Shown here: piece by piece, positions 8,813-17,281 of the stretch
Position numbering within the stretch: the first letter of the stretch is position 1
Layout of the letters: each line of letters opens with the position of its first letter
NCBI RefSeq assembly: GCF_964026435.1
Contig: NZ_OZ032147.1
Span: forward strand, 1,240,001 to 1,304,000
DNA length: 64,000 nt
Source: Rickettsia endosymbiont of Gonocerus acuteangulatus
Lineage (GTDB): Bacteria; Pseudomonadota; Alphaproteobacteria; Rickettsiales; Rickettsiaceae
Reading direction: 5' to 3'
Notes under the pieces: generated by a model
The model's database searches: none
Seen by the model: only the letters and a program-made list of their open reading frames with translations
Told to the model about the DNA's origin: nothing
Translations under genes and position numbers: made by a program

Positions 8813-9338
8813 ATCTCTTTTGGGTATATTCCCCGCCGCTTGCGGCGTAATATGGCGTAATGAGCAAATATATACATAAAAGTCATAATGTTACGGTACT
8901 GCTGTATCACATGGTATTTCCAGCAAAATATCGCCGAGCAGTGTTTGACGTATCAGTTGATCAAGTATTACGAGAAATATGTTTAGAGATAGAAAAGAGA
9001 TATCAAATAAAATTTTTAGAAATAGGGGTTGATGAAGATCATGTCCATTTTTTGGTACAATCTGTACCAATCTATAGCGTAACAAAAATAGTAACAACAA
9101 TTAAAAGTGTTACAGCTCGTCAAATATTTAGACAGTGTCCACAGGTAAAGAAACAATTATGGGGTGGAGAATTTTGGACTGATGGATATTTTACGAGTAC
9201 GGTAGGTAAGCATGGAAATGAGAATATGATAGGAAAATACGTAAAAAACCAAGGCAAGGAATATCAGAAACTGCATGAGGATCATCAGCTAGCTTTCTTC
9301 TAAAATACCCCGCTGCTTGCGGCGGGGATTACTTTTAT
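8813..9338 (+). mobile_element. IS200/IS605-type element, copy 1
   Basis: About 526 bp: a single tnpA flanked by subterminal hairpins. The left end carries CCCCGCCGCTTGCGGCG and the right end CCCCGCTGCTTGCGGCGGGG, as expected for a Y1 single-strand transposon without terminal inverted repeats. No target duplication is apparent. Exact ends are inferred from what the three copies share (ATCTCTTTTGGG to GATTACTTTTAT). Confidence 0.85.
8860..9303 (+). CDS. tnpA: IS200/IS605 family transposase TnpA (Y1 HUH)
   Basis: 147-residue single-strand DNA transposase. The HUH metal-binding motif is HVHFLV within DEDHVHFLVQS (about residues 59-69) and the catalytic tyrosine sits in IGKYVKNQG (about 122-130). 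Length and both motifs are intact, so it is likely active. It differs from the other two copies by one or two residues (VPIYSV here, VPTYSV there). Confidence 0.93.
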   Translation: MSKYIHKSHNVTVLLYHMVFPAKYRRAVFDVSVDQVLREICLEIEKRYQIKFLEIGVDEDHVHFLVQSVPIYSVTKIVTTIKSVTARQIFRQCPQVKKQLWGGEFWTDGYFTSTVGKHGNENMIGKYVKNQGKEYQKLHEDHQLAFF

Positions 9339-9488
9339 TAACTTATTTTGTTTAAACCTTTCTTTATATTTTTCATTATCTAAAATTAAACGATCTATTA
9401 CATTCATCGTTGTTAATATTAATTAGTTGCTCAAACATATTAATATCGATAAAAAATAAATGCCACCAAAATTGTTAATTTTTATTTA

Positions 9489-10235
9489 CTAATTTTTAAA
9501 ACCATATGTGTAGCTATAGACAAATATAAACTGCAAAATCATAATTTGCACACAATATATATATATAACATTTCTACTGATCCATTTTAAACTTATAAAT
9601 AGTCTCTTTGAATAATTACTTATGATCATTAATATGTATGTAACTGTTAACAAGATAATATCTAAAACTAAATCAAAATTTGATAAATTAAGATCACTAA
9701 AAGAAATAGTAAGCACGAACAGAGCTGAATGTACTAAAGTAATAAGAATTGTTACAAAACAACAAAGTTTTAGGTTTTTGGGTTCATGTTTTGCAATAAA
9801 TCCAAGTATCATAATTGCAATTACAATCGTACCATAATCAATGATAGCCCAGCTTATATACCATAATATTATCATTATAATAACATGGCAGTAGCCGCTA
9901 TAGAAGAAACGAGTTAACGACTTACGAAAACAATAAATATAGCACTGCCCTAAATAAATAGAGATTAAAATATTTGTGGTGATAAACTGCTTGAATAATA
10001 TTGTAGTGTAAATTTGTAGTAAAATACCCCATATTATTATTCGCAATTTTGGCTTATCATGAAAATTATAGCCAGCAAAAAAGCAAAAAACCGGCATAGC
10101 AGTACGACCGATTATTCGCAAAGTAATAAGGTCAGGATATAGATACAAACCTATATGATCGATGATCATAGCTATGATTGCTAGAGTTTTTAGCAAATCT
10201 TGATAATTTGATTTATTTTTACTGCTTTCTAACAT
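9489..10235 (-). CDS. TraX-family polytopic membrane protein
   Basis: 248 residues, eight or more hydrophobic segments. The N-terminal KTLAIIAMIIDHIGLYL and RIIGRTAMPVFCFFAGYNF patterns match the TraX family (PF05857), integral membrane proteins related to acyltransferase-3 enzymes; TraX in F acetylates pilin. In bacteria without pili the role is unknown. The ATG at 10235 lies just downstream of the IS200/IS605 copy 2, which separates it from murJ. Without the IS, murJ would end within a few codons of this start, so the two probably formed one operon. Confidence 0.75.
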   Translation of the reverse strand: MLESSKNKSNYQDLLKTLAIIAMIIDHIGLYLYPDLITLRIIGRTAMPVFCFFAGYNFHDKPKLRIIIWGILLQIYTTILFKQFITTNILISIYLGQCYIYCFRKSLTRFFYSGYCHVIIMIILWYISWAIIDYGTIVIAIMILGFIAKHEPKNLKLCCFVTILITLVHSALFVLTISFSDLNLSNFDLVLDIILLTVTYILMIISNYSKRLFISLKWISRNVIYIYCVQIMILQFIFVYSYTYGFKN

Positions 10236-10250
10236 GCTTAACTACTTTTA

Positions 10251-10776
10251 ATCTCTTTTGGGTATATTCCCCGCCGCTTGCGGCGTAATATGGCGGAATG
10301 AGCAAATATATACATAAAAGTCATAATGTTACGGTACTGCTGTATCACATGGTATTTCCAGCAAAATATCGCCGAGCAGTGTTTGACGTATCAGTTGATC
10401 AAGTATTACGAGAAATATGTTTAGAGATAAAAAAGAGATATCAAATAAAATTTTTAGAAATAGGGGTTGATGAAGATCATGTCCATTTTTTGGTACAATC
10501 TGTACCAACCTATAGCGTAACAAAAATAGTAACAACAATTAAAAGTGTTACAGCTCGTCAAATATTTAGACAGTGTCCACAGGTAAAGAAACAATTATGG
10601 GGTGGAGAATTTTGGACTGATGGATATTTTACGAGTACGGTAGGTAAGCATGGAAATGAGAATATGATAGGAAAATACGTAAAAAACCAAGGCAAGGAAT
10701 ATCAGAAACTGCATGAGGATCATCAGCTAGCTTTCTTCTAAAATACCCCGCTGCTTGCGGCGGGGATTACTTTTAT
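10251..10776 (+). mobile_element. IS200/IS605-type element, copy 2 (between traX-like gene and murJ)
   Basis: Same limits and hairpins as copy 1. Its right end lies inside the murJ reading frame and supplies the last codons and stop of that gene (10738-10776). Confidence 0.85.
10298..10741 (+). CDS. tnpA: IS200/IS605 family transposase TnpA (Y1 HUH)
   Basis: 147 residues, near-identical to the other two copies (EIKKRY instead of EIEKRY near residue 46). The HUH motif HVHFLV and Y1 motif KYVKNQG are both present. Confidence 0.93.
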   Translation: MSKYIHKSHNVTVLLYHMVFPAKYRRAVFDVSVDQVLREICLEIKKRYQIKFLEIGVDEDHVHFLVQSVPTYSVTKIVTTIKSVTARQIFRQCPQVKKQLWGGEFWTDGYFTSTVGKHGNENMIGKYVKNQGKEYQKLHEDHQLAFF

Positions 10777-12264
10777 TAAATAAGCTACACCAAAAAAGAC
10801 TATAATGCCAATTGTAATAGTACCTCCTAATGCACAAATTTTAATCAGCAAATATTCCGAATAAAAATATTCTAAGAAATAATGTTTTATTGAGCCAATC
10901 ATAATAGACATAATTATGCAGCATAATAAAACTTTAATACAAAAAGATTTTATATCCTGCTCTATATGTAGCATATTCTGCTTTTTAGTATAGCTATATA
11001 ATAAACCTAAATTATACCAAGCTGCAATAGAAGTACCAACCGCAATACCGATATGCTTTAAAGAATCCATTAATAATAAATTCATGCTGGTATTAATTAT
11101 TATTGAAAATAGAGTTATTTTCAGAGGTGTTTTAGTATCACCATTGGCATAAAAAATAGGAGTTAGAATTTTTGCCAAAATAAAAGCAGGAAGCCCTAAA
11201 GCAAAAGCAGAAATAGCCTCAGCAGAATTTGTAGTATCTTGAGAGGTAAACGCTCCCCTTTCATATATTACGTTAATAATTGGATGCGATAAAATTATAA
11301 TTCCAAAAGTTGCAGGTAGTGACAAAAATAGCCCCATTCTAATTGCATTATTCTGTACTTTCGTTGCAGCTACTATATCGTTTGATTTATATATTTTTGA
11401 TAATTCAGGTAATAAAATAGTTGAAAAGCTAGTGCCTATTATTGATAGAGGAAATTGATAAATTCGGTCAGCATAAGATAGTATGGAGATAGCTCCCTCA
11501 ATGAAGCTAGCAATAGATTGAGAGATAAAAAGGTTTAATTGCTGTACGCCTGAGCTAATGGTCGCCGGTCCCATATTAATTAAAAGCTTTTTTACATCTG
11601 GATCATTTGGTTTAAAAATAAACGGAAAGCTTAAATCAGCTCTTTTAACGCAAACAAACATAAAAGAAACTTGTAATATTCCAGCAATTATTAAAGATAA
11701 GCTGATTGAAACGGTAGACTCTGTATAATTATCCAACATTAATGTACAGACTATTACGCATACGCTTAAGATAACAGGTGAAAAAGCAAAAGCAGCAAAG
11801 CGTTTTACCGAATTTAAAATCCCACCTAATAAAGCTGTAAGTGATACAAATATTAAGTAAGGTATAGTGATTCGGCATAAGAATACTGTAAGCTCAAACT
11901 TCTCTTTTTTACCGTGAAAACCAGGAGCTATAAATAGCATTAATTGCGGCATAAATATTTGCATTAATACTATTATAACTATTAATGAGAGTAGTAAAAG
12001 TGTAAAGACCTCACCAGAAAATCTACCTGCTGCTTTCTTAGAAATCAGCATTTTTTTATTATAAATAGGGATAAAAACGTTTGATAATGCTCCCTCGGCA
12101 AAAATTCTTCTAAATAGATTTGGTAATTTAAAAGCAACATTTATGCTATCACCCATTTGAGTAGAGCCGAATAATGATGCAATAAATTGCTCACGCACAA
12201 GCCCAAATATGCGAGAAATTAATGTAAAAAAGGCTACTACAATCCCTGATCTGAATAATGTCAC
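10738..12264 (-). CDS. murJ: MurJ lipid II flippase with IS-derived C-terminus
   Basis: 508-residue MATE/MOP-fold flippase exporting lipid II for peptidoglycan synthesis. The N-terminus MTLFRSGIVVAFFTLISRIF, then GLVREQFIASLFG, is typical, followed by NLFRRIFAEGALSNVFIPIY, a MurJ hallmark, and about 14 membrane segments. The last dozen residues (KVIPAASSGVF) come from the right end of IS200/IS605 copy 2. Excising the IS would give an end only a few codons away, after GVAYLIK. All fourteen helices appear retained, so the insertion is probably tolerated. Confidence 0.93.
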   Translation of the reverse strand: MTLFRSGIVVAFFTLISRIFGLVREQFIASLFGSTQMGDSINVAFKLPNLFRRIFAEGALSNVFIPIYNKKMLISKKAAGRFSGEVFTLLLLSLIVIIVLMQIFMPQLMLFIAPGFHGKKEKFELTVFLCRITIPYLIFVSLTALLGGILNSVKRFAAFAFSPVILSVCVIVCTLMLDNYTESTVSISLSLIIAGILQVSFMFVCVKRADLSFPFIFKPNDPDVKKLLINMGPATISSGVQQLNLFISQSIASFIEGAISILSYADRIYQFPLSIIGTSFSTILLPELSKIYKSNDIVAATKVQNNAIRMGLFLSLPATFGIIILSHPIINVIYERGAFTSQDTTNSAEAISAFALGLPAFILAKILTPIFYANGDTKTPLKITLFSIIINTSMNLLLMDSLKHIGIAVGTSIAAWYNLGLLYSYTKKQNMLHIEQDIKSFCIKVLLCCIIMSIMIGSIKHYFLEYFYSEYLLIKICALGGTITIGIIVFFGVAYLIKVIPAASSGVF

Positions 12265-12385
12265 TAATTTATAATTTTATAGTTTTTATAAGTACGTCAT
12301 TGAGAAAAAATGTTGCCTGGGTGAATCAATTTTTCCCCTGTTATCCCGTGGCTTGTCCAATAGTACCGGACAGTTTTTATTCTAT

Positions 12386-12502
12386 ATCATTCTTAGCTAG
12401 AGGCGGGAATCCAGAAAAACAAACATAAAAGCAGTAAGTTTTTAAAATTAAAAGCTCAATTTATCTCGCTTTATACTGGATTCCTGCTTCCGCAGGAATG
12501 AC
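12386..12502. repeat. Rickettsia palindromic element, family A
   Basis: Left arm ATCATTCTTAGCTAGAGGCG, right arm CTGCTTCCGCAGGAATGAC, about 117 bp, with TCGCTTTATACTGGATTCC inside. Just to the left (12356-12376) is the outer arm AATAGTACCGGACAGTTTTT also seen at 4672. Confidence 0.85.
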
Positions 12503-12508
12503 ATACAA

Positions 12509-13033
12509 CTAACTTTTAATCCTTTCTATCCCTTCCTCTATAAGGCTATCAGCTTTGGCTTTATTCTCCCAGCCGGTAACTTTAACCCATTTGCCTTTTT
12601 CTAAATCTTTATAATGCTCGAAGAAATGAACTATACGTTTCCTAAGCATCTCACATACATCATCTAATTCTTTGATATGATCAAAGGTAATATCAAGCTT
12701 AGAGGTTGGAACTGCAATAATTTTCTCATCAAAACCCGATTCATCTTCCATCATCAATACTCCAACAGCTCGGCACTTAATTACTGAGCCAGGCACTACT
12801 GGATGATGCGATACAACAAGCACATCTACCGGATCACCATCATTAGAAAGAGTATGCGGAATAAAACCGTAATTACATGGATAACTCATTTTAGTTTGCA
12901 TGAAACGATCAACAAAAACCGCTCCTGATTCTTTATCGAATTCATACTTAATCGGACCACTATTCATCGGTATTTCAATGATTACATTTATTTCATCGTT
13001 ATTTGCTTTTGCTTTAATTTTATCTATGAACAT
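12509..13033 (-). CDS. ppa: Inorganic pyrophosphatase
   Basis: 174-residue family I soluble pyrophosphatase, hydrolysing PPi from nucleic acid and aminoacyl-tRNA synthesis in the cytosol. The signature DGDPVDVLV with three metal-binding Asp residues is at about 65-73. [10 protein letters not shown] and [12 protein letters not shown] upstream supply the substrate lysine and tyrosines. Length matches bacterial hexameric enzymes. Bounded by RPEs on both sides. Confidence 0.96.
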   Translation of the reverse strand: MFIDKIKAKANNDEINVIIEIPMNSGPIKYEFDKESGAVFVDRFMQTKMSYPCNYGFIPHTLSNDGDPVDVLVVSHHPVVPGSVIKCRAVGVLMMEDESGFDEKIIAVPTSKLDITFDHIKELDDVCEMLRKRIVHFFEHYKDLEKGKWVKVTGWENKAKADSLIEEGIERIKS

Positions 13034-13081
13034 GTTTTATTTTTTTGTTATAATTGTTTTATGTTATTTAATAGCTCATTT

Positions 13082-13190
13082 GTCATTCCTAGCTAAAAGC
13101 GGGAATCCAGAAAAAAAGCATAAACAGAGTAAATTTTTAGAGCTAAAAGCTCGATTTATCTCGCTTTATGCTGGATTCCCGCTTCTGCGG
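13082..13190. repeat. Palindromic element, family A, overlapping the end of ccmE
   Basis: Left arm GTCATTCCTAGCTAAAAGCG; the right arm stops at GATTCCCGCTTCTGCGG and the usual GAATGAC is replaced by ccmE sequence. The right part therefore lies within the ccmE reading frame. Confidence 0.8.
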
Positions 13191-13582
13191 AAGACAGTAT
13201 TCGGAGGTCGATAATTCTCGTCATGTTTTGCAAGCAACTCCCTTGCTATAAACTTGCCGTTTGATAACTTACCTATAGCAATAATACCCTGATTCTCACG
13301 AAATAAGGCAGGTAGCACACCCTGATATAATATTTCTAAGTCCTTAATATTGTCTGTGATAACAAAACTTATTTTATCAGCCGCAATTTTATTTATTGAA
13401 TCTACTTTAACTAGCCCGCCAACTCTTAGCTCTTTCCCCTGCTCTATTTCATTAATTTTTGATGGCGGCACGAAAAATACTATACTTTTTTCTAAATTAT
13501 AAAGTATTATACTAACTCCGATTACTGCTGAACAAAAGCAAATAATGATAGTTATTAACTTATTTTTTGCTCTTTTTTGCAT
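13166..13582 (-). CDS. ccmE: Cytochrome c maturation protein CcmE (heme chaperone)
   Basis: 138 residues: cytoplasmic N-terminus, one membrane anchor (about 9-28), then the OB-fold heme chaperone domain in the periplasm. The heme-binding region [12 protein letters not shown] has the attachment histidine and tyrosine. After PPN the last residues, about RRSGNPA, are encoded by a palindromic element that supplies the stop codon, so the natural tail is lost. The heme site itself is intact. It overlaps ccmD by 23 nt at its start. Confidence 0.92.
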   Translation of the reverse strand: MQKRAKNKLITIIICFCSAVIGVSIILYNLEKSIVFFVPPSKINEIEQGKELRVGGLVKVDSINKIAADKISFVITDNIKDLEILYQGVLPALFRENQGIIAIGKLSNGKFIARELLAKHDENYRPPNTVFRRSGNPA

Positions 13583-13685
13583 CAGTATTTTTCTTCTCTT
13601 TCTTATAACTTACAAAGCTACTAACTAACAATACTCCCAGACTTAAAAAGGTAAATATATATGCTACTAATAAATAATTATTCAT
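13560..13685 (-). CDS. ccmD: CcmD-like heme exporter small subunit
   Basis: 41-codon gene. It begins [20 protein letters not shown], a single membrane helix with the N-terminal YLLVAY pattern of CcmD, followed by a charged Lys-rich tail (YKKEKKN to KKSKK). CcmD assists CcmABC in loading heme onto CcmE. The start codon overlaps the stop of the Sco gene (TGATGA) and its end overlaps the ccmE start by 23 nt; this tight packing strongly supports it as a real translated gene. Confidence 0.8.
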   Translation of the reverse strand: MNNYLLVAYIFTFLSLGVLLVSSFVSYKKEKKNTDAKKSKK

Positions 13686-14299
13686 CAGTTACTTTTTAAA
13701 AACTCCATAATTTCGCTAGGAGCAGAATCTAAATAAAAATGCTTTAGATATTTTCCGTTTTCATTCATCAAATAAGTAAAGGAGGAATGATCTAGCATAT
13801 AATCTTGGTCATTATCATTTTCACTAGCAGCCTTAGCATAATAAACCTTAAACTTATCTGCTACTTCTCTTATTTGCTTCTCATCACCTGTAAGTCCAAT
13901 AAATTTAGGATGAAAATGTTTTAAATATTCCTTTAATACTGCTGGAGTATCGTGCCTTGGATCAATAGTAATAAAAACCGGTACTATATCTATCTTATTT
14001 TCGCTTAAAATTTCCACCGCTTTTGTTATTTTATTTAAAGAAGTTGGACATATATCAGGACAGCCAGTAAATCCAAAATATAAGAGACTTAATTTACCTT
14101 TTAGTTCATCACTGTTAAATATTTCACCATTTTGATCTATTAATTCAAAGTCACCACCGATTTCTGCATTATCTTCATAAATATTTACCTGACCAGCAAG
14201 AGGCTTATCAGGAGTCTTTAAAGATAATAACAAATATAATGCTCCAACACCTATTAATAGACTAACTCCAATAATAATTTTTATAATATTTGATTGCAT
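13685..14299 (-). CDS. SCO1/SenC family copper metallochaperone
   Basis: 204 residues with an N-terminal membrane anchor (about 5-26) and a periplasmic thioredoxin-like domain. The copper site Cys-x3-Cys is seen in [11 protein letters not shown] (about 88-98), and the partner His in [11 protein letters not shown] (about 170-180). It inserts or reduces the CuA site of cytochrome c oxidase subunit II. It is first of the Sco-ccmD-ccmE run, so copper and heme insertion for respiration are encoded together. It follows secD by 18 nt. Confidence 0.92.
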   Translation of the reverse strand: MQSNIIKIIIGVSLLIGVGALYLLLSLKTPDKPLAGQVNIYEDNAEIGGDFELIDQNGEIFNSDELKGKLSLLYFGFTGCPDICPTSLNKITKAVEILSENKIDIVPVFITIDPRHDTPAVLKEYLKHFHPKFIGLTGDEKQIREVADKFKVYYAKAASENDNDQDYMLDHSSFTYLMNENGKYLKHFYLDSAPSEIMEFLKSN

Positions 14300-14317
14300 T
14301 TTTTATATCCCCAAATC

Positions 14318-15862
14318 TTATACAAGACCTATTTTTTTAGGTTTAAAATATTTTACCCAAATATCTATTAGTAATTTAGTAATAATAATTGCTGAAAACA
14401 TCGATGATATAATCCCGATTGTTAATGCCACAGCAAATCCTTTTATTGCTCCAACTCCAAATATATAAAGTAGAAAAGCAACAATTAGAGTAGTAAGGTT
14501 AGAATCTAAAATAGTAGCAAAAGCTGACTCAAAACCGGTTTTAATAGCATAAAGATTGGAAGTTCCTTTGTTCAGCTCCTCCTTTATTCGCTCATAAATC
14601 AAGACATTAGCATCAACAGCCATACCCATAGTAAGTATTATTCCAGCAATCCCTGGCAGAGTTAAGGTAGCTTGGAAAAGCGACAATAATGCTAAAACAT
14701 ATAGCATAGCAAGACTTAAAGCTATATTTGCAAAAAAACCAAGCAAGCCATAAGACCAGACCATAAATATACAAACTGCTGCAAAACTAATTATTCCTGC
14801 TTTTTTTCCGGATTCTATAGAATCAGCTCCAAGATTCGGTCCTATACTTCTTTCTTCAATAATCTTAAGCGGTGCAGGCAGCGAGCCAGCACGTAATAAT
14901 AACGCAAGTTCATTTGCCGATTCAACAGTAAAATCACCTGAGATTATACCGCTACCACCCATAATTGGTTGATTTATTGTTGGAGCACTAAGTAGCTTAT
15001 TATCTAAAACTATAGCAAGATGCTTTCCAACATTATTTTTAGTAACTTCACCAAATAATTTACTACCCAAACTGTTAAAAGAAAATGATACAACCGCCTG
15101 TGAATTCTGATCAAAAGATGCTGCGGCAGTTGTTAATGAATCGCCACCTAAAATAGCTTTTTTCTTTACAACTAAATAACCCATTCTATCCCCTTGAACA
15201 AGCATTGAACCCATAGGCACATGACCTTTTACTGCTTCTTCAACATTGGCATTTTCATCAACTAAGTGAAAAGTTAGTTTAGCAGTTTTACCTAAAATAT
15301 TTTTCAAATAGGTTGGATCTTCTTCACCAGGAACTTGTAATAATATATGCCTATCACCTTGCTTTTGCAGTATAGGCTCTTTAGTACCAGTACTATCAAC
15401 TCGCATTCTGACAATCTCAATAGATTGATCGACTATTTTATTAAGTAGCTCTCTTAATCTAGATTCGCTATAGGAAAGCTTTATTCTATTATCATTTGCT
15501 TCAACATTAATCTCAGGATCAATTTTGCTAATTATTTTCTTTAATGGCTTTAATTCTTCCTGCGATCTCAGCTCTAACTGAATATTATTCTGCTTAACCA
15601 ATAGATTTTTATAACCAATTTTATCTTCACGGAAGCTTTTACGTAAAGTATCGGCTAAATTTTCCATAGTGTCATTGAGATAAGTATCGAAATCAACATC
15701 AAGCAATAAATGTGCTCCACCCCTAAGGTCAAGCCCTAAATTTACTGAATCATGAGGCAAATATTTGGACTTTACCTGTGTAAAATTCGGTAAAGCACAA
15801 ATAACTGCAAAAATCGTACATATAATTGAAAGGAAAATTTTCCACTTAGGAAGATTTTGCAC
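14318..15862 (-). CDS. secD: Protein translocase subunit SecD
   Basis: 514-residue RND-fold accessory subunit of the Sec translocon using the proton motive force. N-terminal helix at 8-26, then the family motif LGLDLRGGAHLLL (about 42-54). A large periplasmic domain follows, then six-helix C-terminal membrane part with GMAVDANVLIYERIKEE (about 425-441), the diagnostic D-A-N-V-L motif. The start overlaps the end of yajC by 17 nt. secF is not in the window directly downstream. Confidence 0.96.
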   Translation of the reverse strand: MQNLPKWKIFLSIICTIFAVICALPNFTQVKSKYLPHDSVNLGLDLRGGAHLLLDVDFDTYLNDTMENLADTLRKSFREDKIGYKNLLVKQNNIQLELRSQEELKPLKKIISKIDPEINVEANDNRIKLSYSESRLRELLNKIVDQSIEIVRMRVDSTGTKEPILQKQGDRHILLQVPGEEDPTYLKNILGKTAKLTFHLVDENANVEEAVKGHVPMGSMLVQGDRMGYLVVKKKAILGGDSLTTAAASFDQNSQAVVSFSFNSLGSKLFGEVTKNNVGKHLAIVLDNKLLSAPTINQPIMGGSGIISGDFTVESANELALLLRAGSLPAPLKIIEERSIGPNLGADSIESGKKAGIISFAAVCIFMVWSYGLLGFFANIALSLAMLYVLALLSLFQATLTLPGIAGIILTMGMAVDANVLIYERIKEELNKGTSNLYAIKTGFESAFATILDSNLTTLIVAFLLYIFGVGAIKGFAVALTIGIISSMFSAIIITKLLIDIWVKYFKPKKIGLV

Positions 15863-16286
15863 CGCTTACCTTCTTATCTTTTTTATTATTTTTACTGTCT
15901 TCCTTTTTAACTGCTACATCTTTAGAACGGCTAGTTATATCAACAATAGCACTTTTTAAAACTTTAATACGTACATCTTTTGCTATCTCAACTTCAATGT
16001 TAGGTTCGCTTTCGCTAACTTTAGTAACGATCCCGTAAATACCGCTATTTGTTAGAACTTCTTCACCCTTTTTAACTTCGCTTACTAGTTTTTCTCTTTC
16101 TTTACGACGTTTTTCTTGCGGACGTAATAGTAAGAAATAAAAAACAGCAAAAATTAAAACCATCGGTATTAAGCTTGTTAATCCCGATTGTAGAGAATTC
16201 GTAGTTTCTACAGGTACCACTTCAGTTTCTTGTATCTCTATTGTATCATTATTATTTGCGGTACTGTCTTGCCCATTTGTCGACAT
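15846..16286 (-). CDS. yajC: Sec translocon accessory subunit YajC
   Basis: 146 residues. One membrane helix (about 36-52) ends in the family motif YFLLLRPQEKRRKE, followed by a small basic and acidic cytoplasmic domain. AAAGGAAA precedes the ATG at 16286. It is the upstream partner of secD in the common yajC-secD order. The N-terminal 35 residues, Thr/Asn/Glu-rich, are longer than in E. coli. Confidence 0.94.
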   Translation of the reverse strand: MSTNGQDSTANNNDTIEIQETEVVPVETTNSLQSGLTSLIPMVLIFAVFYFLLLRPQEKRRKEREKLVSEVKKGEEVLTNSGIYGIVTKVSESEPNIEVEIAKDVRIKVLKSAIVDITSRSKDVAVKKEDSKNNKKDKKVSGAKSS

Positions 16287-16343
16287 AAATTATTTCCTTT
16301 AATTTTAAAAAATCAATAAAATAAAAATAGCTGCCTAATCGCT

Positions 16344-17033
16344 TTAATGCAAGGGTAAAATATTATGTTCTTCAATATATTGCTTATCTACGAAGTATTC
16401 GCTGACTAACAACCCTATTGAATGTAAAATAAATGCTCCTAGAATAAAATAGTACTGATAACTGGAAACTAGTATATTAGTAGCATATAACATATTATTT
16501 TCAGCTAGATCTTCTTGTAATGCATTAATAAAGGCAGGTATTTCTATACAAAAAGAAAATATTATAAAAAAAGAAATAAACATTAAAGAGAAAACAGAAA
16601 AAATATCTACAGGTTTATAATATCTCCACTTATTATTTAAAGTTTGTAGATAACTTTTTGTACGAACATAAGAAACTTTATATGCTAGTAATATAATACT
16701 AAACATAAATATATATATTATAACACTTAGATTTTTTCCTTGGATAATTGAGTCAATCACAATTTTCAATTCATCAGGTGGTAATTCTATAACTTTGCTT
16801 CTCAAAATATTTAACAACAGGATTTTTATAACTATAGATAATGTTAATGGAAGACCAAATTTAATTATAAATGTTGTTAAAGATTGCTCTAAAAACTTTC
16901 CAAATGAAATTAATATTTTTATAAAATTTTTTGGTTTTCTAAGCTGGCGATAAATTCTTAGTTGAAAAAATACTGCAATAAAAGGATATATAAAAATAAA
17001 TACTATAAATAATGTTAATGCTATCAAGATCAT
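16344..17033 (-). CDS. Unknown polytopic membrane protein
   Basis: About 229 residues, five or six hydrophobic helices, Ile/Leu/Phe-rich, no recognised motif. The frame opens at 17102, but the ATG at 17033 overlaps the stop of the preceding 83-codon gene as ATGA, the usual translational coupling arrangement, so I take that start. The C-terminal sequence VDKQYIEEHNILPLH is polar and likely cytoplasmic. Function unknown. Confidence 0.6.
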   Translation of the reverse strand: MILIALTLFIVFIFIYPFIAVFFQLRIYRQLRKPKNFIKILISFGKFLEQSLTTFIIKFGLPLTLSIVIKILLLNILRSKVIELPPDELKIVIDSIIQGKNLSVIIYIFMFSIILLAYKVSYVRTKSYLQTLNNKWRYYKPVDIFSVFSLMFISFFIIFSFCIEIPAFINALQEDLAENNMLYATNILVSSYQYYFILGAFILHSIGLLVSEYFVDKQYIEEHNILPLH

Positions 17034-17281
17034 AACAAAAAAAAATTGTTTGTATAATGAGCTAGCATAAGTATTAAAATAAAAGAAATTAATATTGAAC
17101 AAAATAAAAAATCATTTAATTTTTTTACTGTGTAATTAATTTTACTAAATTTTTTATGCACTTCAGAACGATACTTAAACCATAAATTATTCTTTACACT
17201 TCCTAAATTTTCTGATTTTATTTTTTCTAACTGCTGCTCTAACCTTTCTACACGTAAGCTTAGCTTTTCTTTACTATACAT
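17030..17281 (-). CDS. Small coiled-coil/membrane protein, unknown
   Basis: 83 residues. The N-terminal half (about 2-28) is a heptad-like coiled coil (LSLRVERLEQQLEKI) and the C-terminal 20 residues are a membrane helix (SILISFILILMLAHY). ATGA coupling to the polytopic gene downstream suggests one complex. No family recognised. Confidence 0.6.
   Translation of the reverse strand: MYSKEKLSLRVERLEQQLEKIKSENLGSVKNNLWFKYRSEVHKKFSKINYTVKKLNDFLFCSILISFILILMLAHYTNNFFLL

Larger units (their letters stand above)
8277..9407 (-). pseudogene. Heme-oxygenase-like iron protein (CADD/PqqC-like), split by IS200/IS605
   Basis: The 5' piece starts at 9407 (MNVIDRLILDNEKYKERF) and reaches about 9339. The 3' piece runs from about 8812 to 8277, beginning KINLESDAQK. 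Joining TTAAT on one side to TAAAATTAAT on the other restores one frame of about 200 residues. The 3' piece has H-x3-D-x2-H in HMHLDPEH and upstream IIESCATIFYEKLG, fitting the metal-binding pattern of heme-oxygenase-like diiron proteins such as chlamydial CADD, which makes p-aminobenzoate. The family call is mine from motifs. The 3' piece could be translated from a TTG within the IS left end, but would lack about 23 native residues. Confidence 0.6.

Noticed and set aside
8891-9100. 69-residue ORF antisense to tnpA, identical in all three copies (also 10329-10538, 18742-18951)
   Set aside because: Shadow of the tnpA gene; identity only reflects the repeated element.
9622-9837. 71-residue plus-strand ORF inside the TraX-like gene
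   Set aside because: Shadow of the minus-strand membrane protein, which has the better helix pattern and family motifs.
17030-17102. Overlap of 73 nt between the 83-codon gene and a longer version of the polytopic gene
   Set aside because: The longer start is unnecessary; the ATG at 17033 gives a normal ATGA overlap, so I did not treat the pair as one frameshifted gene.
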